A stretch of DNA of 64,000 bases from Chlorocebus sabaeus (Eukaryota > Chordata > Mammalia > Primates > Cercopithecidae). The position numbers were made by a program, and so were the translations under genes. Below the pieces are notes generated by a model. It did no database searches. It was not told the origin of the DNA and was given only the letters and a program-made list of their open reading frames with translations. The stretch covers positions 372,001-436,000 of the forward strand of contig NW_027327442.1 in the NCBI RefSeq assembly GCF_047675955.1, written 5' to 3'. Positions 59,601 through 64,000 of the stretch are shown here, piece after piece (positions within the stretch are counted from its first letter, which is position 1; every line of letters begins with the position of its first letter).

Positions 59601-62600
59601 TTTGCTGTTTTGAACGGAAGATATTTCCCTTTTCACCATAGCCCTCTATGGGCTTCCAAATATTCCTTTGACAATTCCACAAGAACAGCCTTAGCGAAAG
59701 GCTTCCTGAAGGGAAAGATGTAACTCTGTGGGATGAATTAACAGAACACAGAGCAGTTTCTCAGAAAGCTTCTTTCCACTTTTGAATGGAAGATATTTCC
59801 TTTTTCACCATAGCCCTCTATGGTCTTCCAAATATCTCTTTGACAATTCCAAAAGAACATCCTTAGCGAAAGGGTTCTTGAAGGGAAAGATATAACTCTG
59901 TGAGATGAATTAACAGAACACAGAGCAGTTTCTCAGAAAGCTTCTTTGCAGTTTTGAACGGAAGATATTTCCTATTTCACCATAGCCCCCTATGGGCTTC
60001 CACATATTCCTTTGCCTATTGCACAAGAACAGCCTTAGCGAAAGGCTTCTTGAAGGGAAAGATGTAACCCTGTGAGGTGAATTAACAGAACACAGAGCAG
60101 TTTCTCAGAAAGATTCTTTCCAGTTTTGAACGGGAGATATTTCCTTTTTCACCATAGCCCTTTATGGGCTTAAAGATATCCCTTTGCCAATTCCACAAGA
60201 ACAGCCTTAGCGAAACGCTTCTTGAAGGGAAAGATGTAACTCTGTGAGGTGAATTAACAGAACACAGAGCAGTTTCTCAGAAAGCTTCTTTCCATTTTGA
60301 ACGGAAGATATTTACTTTTTCACCATAGGCCTCTATGGGATTCCAAATATCACTTTGCCAATTCCACAAGAACAGCCTTAGCCAAAGGCTTCTTGAAGGG
60401 AAAGATGTAACTCTGTGAGGTGAATTAGGAGAACACAGAGCAGTTTCTGAGAAAGCTTCTTTGAAGTTTTGAACGGAAGATACATCCTTTTTCACCATAG
60501 CCCTCTATGGGCTTCCAAATATCCCTTTGCCAATTCCACAAGAACAGCCTTAGCGAAAGGCTTCTTGAAGGGAAAGATGTAACTCTCTGAGATGAATTAA
60601 CAGAACATAGAGCAGTTTCTCAGAAAGCTTCTTTCCAGTTTTGAACGGAAGATATTTCCTTTTTCACCAGAGCCCTCTCTGGGCTTCCAAATATCCCTCT
60701 GCCAATTCTTCAAGAACAGCCTTAGCGAAAGGCTTCTTGAAGGGAAAGATGTAACTCTGTGAGATGAATTAACAGAACACAGAGCAGTTTCTCAGAAAGC
60801 TTCTTTCCTGTTTTGAATGGAAGATATTTCCTTTTTCACCATAGCCCTCTATGGGCTTCCACATATCCCTTTGCCAATTACACAAGAACAGCCTTAGCGA
60901 AAGCCTTCTTGAAGGGAAAGATGTAACTCGGTAAGATGAATTAACAGAACACAGAGAAGTTTCCCAGAAAGCATCCTTCCAGTTTTTAACAGAAGATATT
61001 TCCTTTTACACCATAGCCCTCTATGGGCTTCCAAATAACCCTTTGCCAATTCCACAAGAACAGCCTTAGCGAAAGGCTTCTTGAAGGGAAAGATGTAACT
61101 CTGTGAGATGAATTAACAGAACACAGAGCAGTTTCTCCGAAAGCTTCTTTGCAGCTTTGAAGGGAAGATATTTCCTTTTTCACCGTGACCCTCTATGGAC
61201 TTCCAAATATCACTTCGCCAATTCCACAAGAACACCTTAGCGAAAGGCTTACTGAAGGGAAAGATGTAACTCTGTGAGATGAATTAACAGAACACAGAGC
61301 AGTTTTTCAGAAAGCTTCTTTCCAGTTTTAAACGGAAGATATTTCCTTTTTCACCATAGCCCTCTATGGGCTTCCAAATATCGCTTTGCCAATTCCACAA
61401 GAACAGCCTTAGCGAAAGGCTTCTTGAAGGGAAAGATGTAACTCTGTGGGATGAATTAACAGAACACAGAGCAGTTTCTCAGAAAGCTTCTTTCCACTTT
61501 TGAACGGAAGATATTTCCTTTTTCACCATAGCCCTCTATGGGCTTCCAAATATTCCTTTGCCAATTTCACAAGAACAGCCTTAGCGAAAGGCTTCTTGAA
61601 GTTAAAGATGTATCTCTGTGAGGTGAATTAACAGAACACAGAGCAGTTTCTCAGAAAGATTCTTCCCAGTTTTGAACGGAAGACACTTCCGTTTTCACCA
61701 TAGCCCTCTATGGGCTTCCAAATATCCCTTGCCAATTCCACATGAACAGCCTTAGTGAAAGGCTTCTTGAAGGGAAAGATGTAACCCTGTGAGGTGAAAT
61801 AACAGAACACAGAGCAGTTTCCCAGGAAGCTTCTTTCCAGTTTTGAACGGACGATATTTCCATTTACACTATAGCCCTCTATGGGCTTCCAAATATCCCT
61901 TTGCAAATTCCACAAGAACAGCCTTAGCGAAAGGCTTCTTGAAGGGAAAGATGTAACCCTGTGAGGTGAATTAAGAGAACACAGAGCAGTTTCTCAGAAA
62001 GCTTCTTTCCAGTTTTGAACAGAAGATATTTCCTTTTTCACCATAGCCCTCTAAGAGCTTCCAAATATCACTTTGCCAATTCCACAAGAACAGCCTTAGC
62101 GAAAGGCTTCTTGAAGGGAAAGATGTAACGCTGTGAGATGAATTAACAGAACACAGAGCAGTTTTTCAGAAAGATTCTTTCCAGTTTTGAACGGAAGGTA
62201 TTTCCTTTTTCACCATAGCCCTCTATGGGTTTCTAAATATCACTTTGACAATTCCACAAGAACAGCCTTAGAGAAAGGCTTCTTGAAGGGAAAGATGTAA
62301 CTCTGTGAGATGAATTAACAGAACACAGAGCAATTTCTCAGAAAGCTTCTTTGAAGTTTTGAACGGAAGATATTTCCTTTTTCACCATCGCCCTCTATGG
62401 GCTTCCAAATATCCCTTTGCCAATTCCTCAAGAACAGCCTTAGCGAAAGGCTTCTTGAAGCTAAAGATTTAACCCTGTGAGATGAATTAACAGAATACAG
62501 AGCAGTTTCTCAGAAAGCTTCTTTCCAGTTTTGAACGGAATATATTTCCTTTTTCACCATAACCCTCTATGGGCTTCCAAATATCCCTTTGCCAGTTCCA

Positions 62601-64000
62601 CAAGAACAGACTTAACGAAAGACTTCTTGAAGGGAAAGATGAAACTCTGTGAGATGAATTAACAGAACACAGAGCAGTTTCTCAGAAAGCTTCTTTCCAG
62701 TTTTTAATTGAAGGTATTTCCTTTTTCACCATTGCCCTCTATGGGCTTCCAAATATCCCTTTGCCAATTCCACAAGAACAGCCTAAGCGAAAGGCTTCCT
62801 GAAGGGAAAGATGTAACTCTGTGAGATGAATTAACAGAACACAGAGCAGTTTGTCAGAAAGATTCTTTCCAGTTTTGAACGGAAGGTATTTCCTTTTTCA
62901 CAATAGCCCTCTGTGGGCTTCCAAATATCGCTTTGCCAATTCCACAAGAACAGCCTTAACGAAAGGATTCTTGAAGGGAAAAATGTAACTCGGTAAGATC
63001 AATTAACAGAACACAGAATAGTTTCCCAGAAAGCTTGTTTCCAGTTTTGAACGGATGATATTTCCTTTTACACTATAGCCCTCTATGGGCTTCCAAATAT
63101 CCCTTTGCCAATTCCACAAGAACAGACTTAGCGAAAATCTTCTTGAAGGGAAAGATGTATCTCTGTGAGATGAATTAACAGAACACAGAGCAGTTTCTCA
63201 GAAAGCTTCTTTGCAGCTTTGAAGGGAAGATAGTTCCTTTTTCACCATAGCCCTCTATGGGCTTCCAAATATCACTTTGCCAATTCCACAAGAACAGCCT
63301 TAGCGAAAGGCTTCTTGAAGGGAGAGATGTAACTCTGTGAGTTGAATTAACAGAACACAGAGCAGTTTCTCAGAAAGCTTCTTTCCACTTTTGAACGGAA
63401 GATATTTCCTTTTTCACCGTAGCCCTCTATGCTCTTCCAAATATCACTTTGCCAATTCCACAAGAACAGCCTTCGCGAAAGGCTTCTTGAAGGGAAAGAT
63501 GTAATTCTGTGAGATGAATTAACAGAACACAGAGCAGTTTCTCAGAAAGCTTCTTTCCAGTTTTGAACGGAAGATATTTCCTTTTTCACCATCGCCCTCT
63601 ATGGGCTTCCAAATATCCCTTTGCCAATTACACAAGAACAGCCTTAGCGAAAGACTTCTGGAGCGGAAAGATATAACTCTGTGAGATGAATTAACAGAAC
63701 ATAGAGCAGTTTCTCAGAAAGCTTCTTTCCAGTTTTGAACGGAAGATATTTCCTTTTTCAGCATAGCCCTCTATGGGCTTCCAAATATCCCTTTGCCAAT
63801 TCCACAAGAACAGCCTTAGCGAAAGGCTTCTTGAAGCTATAGATGTAAGTCTGTGGGATGAATTAACAGAACACAGAGCAGTTTCTCAGAAAGCTTCTTT
63901 CCAGTTTTGAACGGAAGGTATTTCCTTTTTCACCATCGCCCTCTATGGGCTTCCAAATATCACTTTGCCAATTCCACAAGAACAGCATTAGCGAAAGGCT
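59600..64000 (-). repeat. About 25 alpha satellite monomers with no long block match found
   Basis: Monomers here carry many single-copy variants, and I could not match more than one to three in a row to other parts of the window. Short matches include aacatccttagcgaaaggg near 59,857 (as at 35,110), cagctttgaaggg at 61151 and near 63,213, acttcgccaatt near 61,211, and gtttgtcagaaagattc at 62849 (as at 33804). A one-base-short atatcccttgcc near 61,725 keeps a minus-strand frame open over two monomers (61628-61915). The array runs off the window end without a boundary. Confidence 0.8.

Larger units (their letters stand above)
1..64000 (-). repeat. Alpha satellite array, Old World monkey type, about 370 tandem monomers of 172 bp
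   Basis: The same 172-bp sequence repeats without interruption from the first to the last base. HindIII sites (aagctt) begin at 115, 286 and 458, and so on, about once per monomer. Each monomer reads, on the + strand, gaacggaagatatttcc, then ttcaccatagccctctatgg, then caattccacaagaacagcc, then gatgaattaacagaacacag. The reverse complement matches primate alpha satellite, including its ctatggtgaaaaaggaaat segment. Most monomers look about 90% or more alike, differing by substitutions and 1-3 base indels. All have one orientation. Alpha satellite is the main centromeric DNA of primates; 172 bp is close to one nucleosome repeat. I see no unique, transposon or gene sequence anywhere. The family call is very secure; assignment to Cercopithecini rests on remembered consensus and lack of dimer structure. 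Confidence 0.98.

Noticed and set aside
1..64000. CRISPR array
   Set aside because: The repeat has no spacer structure: the whole 172 bp repeats with no unique intervals, and the sequence is primate satellite.
1..64000. Macaque/baboon-type 342-bp dimeric alpha satellite
   Set aside because: Neighbouring monomers are all close to a single consensus, and I see no alternation of two diverged types. Marker spacing is in 3, 7, 8, 11, 13 and 17 monomers, including odd numbers.
1..64000. Human or great-ape alphoid array
   Set aside because: Monomers are uniformly 172 bp with one HindIII site and no CENP-B boxes, and the consensus differs from human alphoid families in the gttcttgtggaattggc and cattcatctcacagagttac-like segments.

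Overview
The window is one uninterrupted block of primate alpha satellite (centromeric tandem repeat) DNA. It contains about 370 head-to-tail monomers, almost all 172 bp long and all in the same orientation. The + strand shown is the reverse complement of the way alpha satellite is usually written. I see no unique sequence, transposon, inversion, protein-coding gene or RNA gene. The monomer agrees with the Old World monkey alpha satellite as I remember it: 172 bp, one HindIII site (aagctt) per monomer, a pJ-alpha/A-box-like motif (ttcctttttcaccatag) in every monomer, and no CENP-B box. There is no regular alternation of two diverged monomers, as in the 342-bp dimers of macaques and baboons. 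I therefore favour a guenon or vervet (Cercopithecini, for example Chlorocebus or Cercopithecus). The species call is inference; the satellite family call is firm.

The order of monomer variants is not random. Marker substitutions show the array is built from multi-monomer blocks copied many times, nearly always in whole-monomer steps. Left domain (about 1-28 kb): a 7-monomer period (about 1,204 bp) at 1-2,500, copied at about 17,860-19,757. A 17-monomer period (2,924 bp) covers about 4,010-8,219, recurs at 11,624-14,734, and is clearest at 20,381-27,880, where one unit is a 13-monomer version (2,236 bp). A larger block at about 2.7-9.6 kb is repeated at about 9.8-17.1 kb, with offsets of 7,050, 7,566, 7,394 and 7,564 bp that differ by whole monomers.

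Right domain (about 28-64 kb): no single long period dominates. It is a mosaic of block copies: an 11-monomer tandem duplication (about 28,311-32,090), a 2.1-kb block at 35.9 and 43.8 kb, a 2.1-2.5-kb block at 40.7 and 55.2 kb, a 1.1-kb block at 38.0 and 52.0 kb, a partly repeated 8-monomer spacing at 52.8-55.2 kb, and a 3-monomer tandem duplication at about 48.7-49.75 kb. From about 59.6 kb to the end I found only short matches. A right-domain-type block also sits inside the left domain at about 14,740-15,840.

Function: the array is expected to be centromeric or pericentromeric chromatin substrate. No genes act together here. The short open frames that exist (61-95 codons, nearly all on the minus strand) recur because the monomer recurs. 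Block edges were found by eye from shared rare variants and are good to roughly 20-150 bp.
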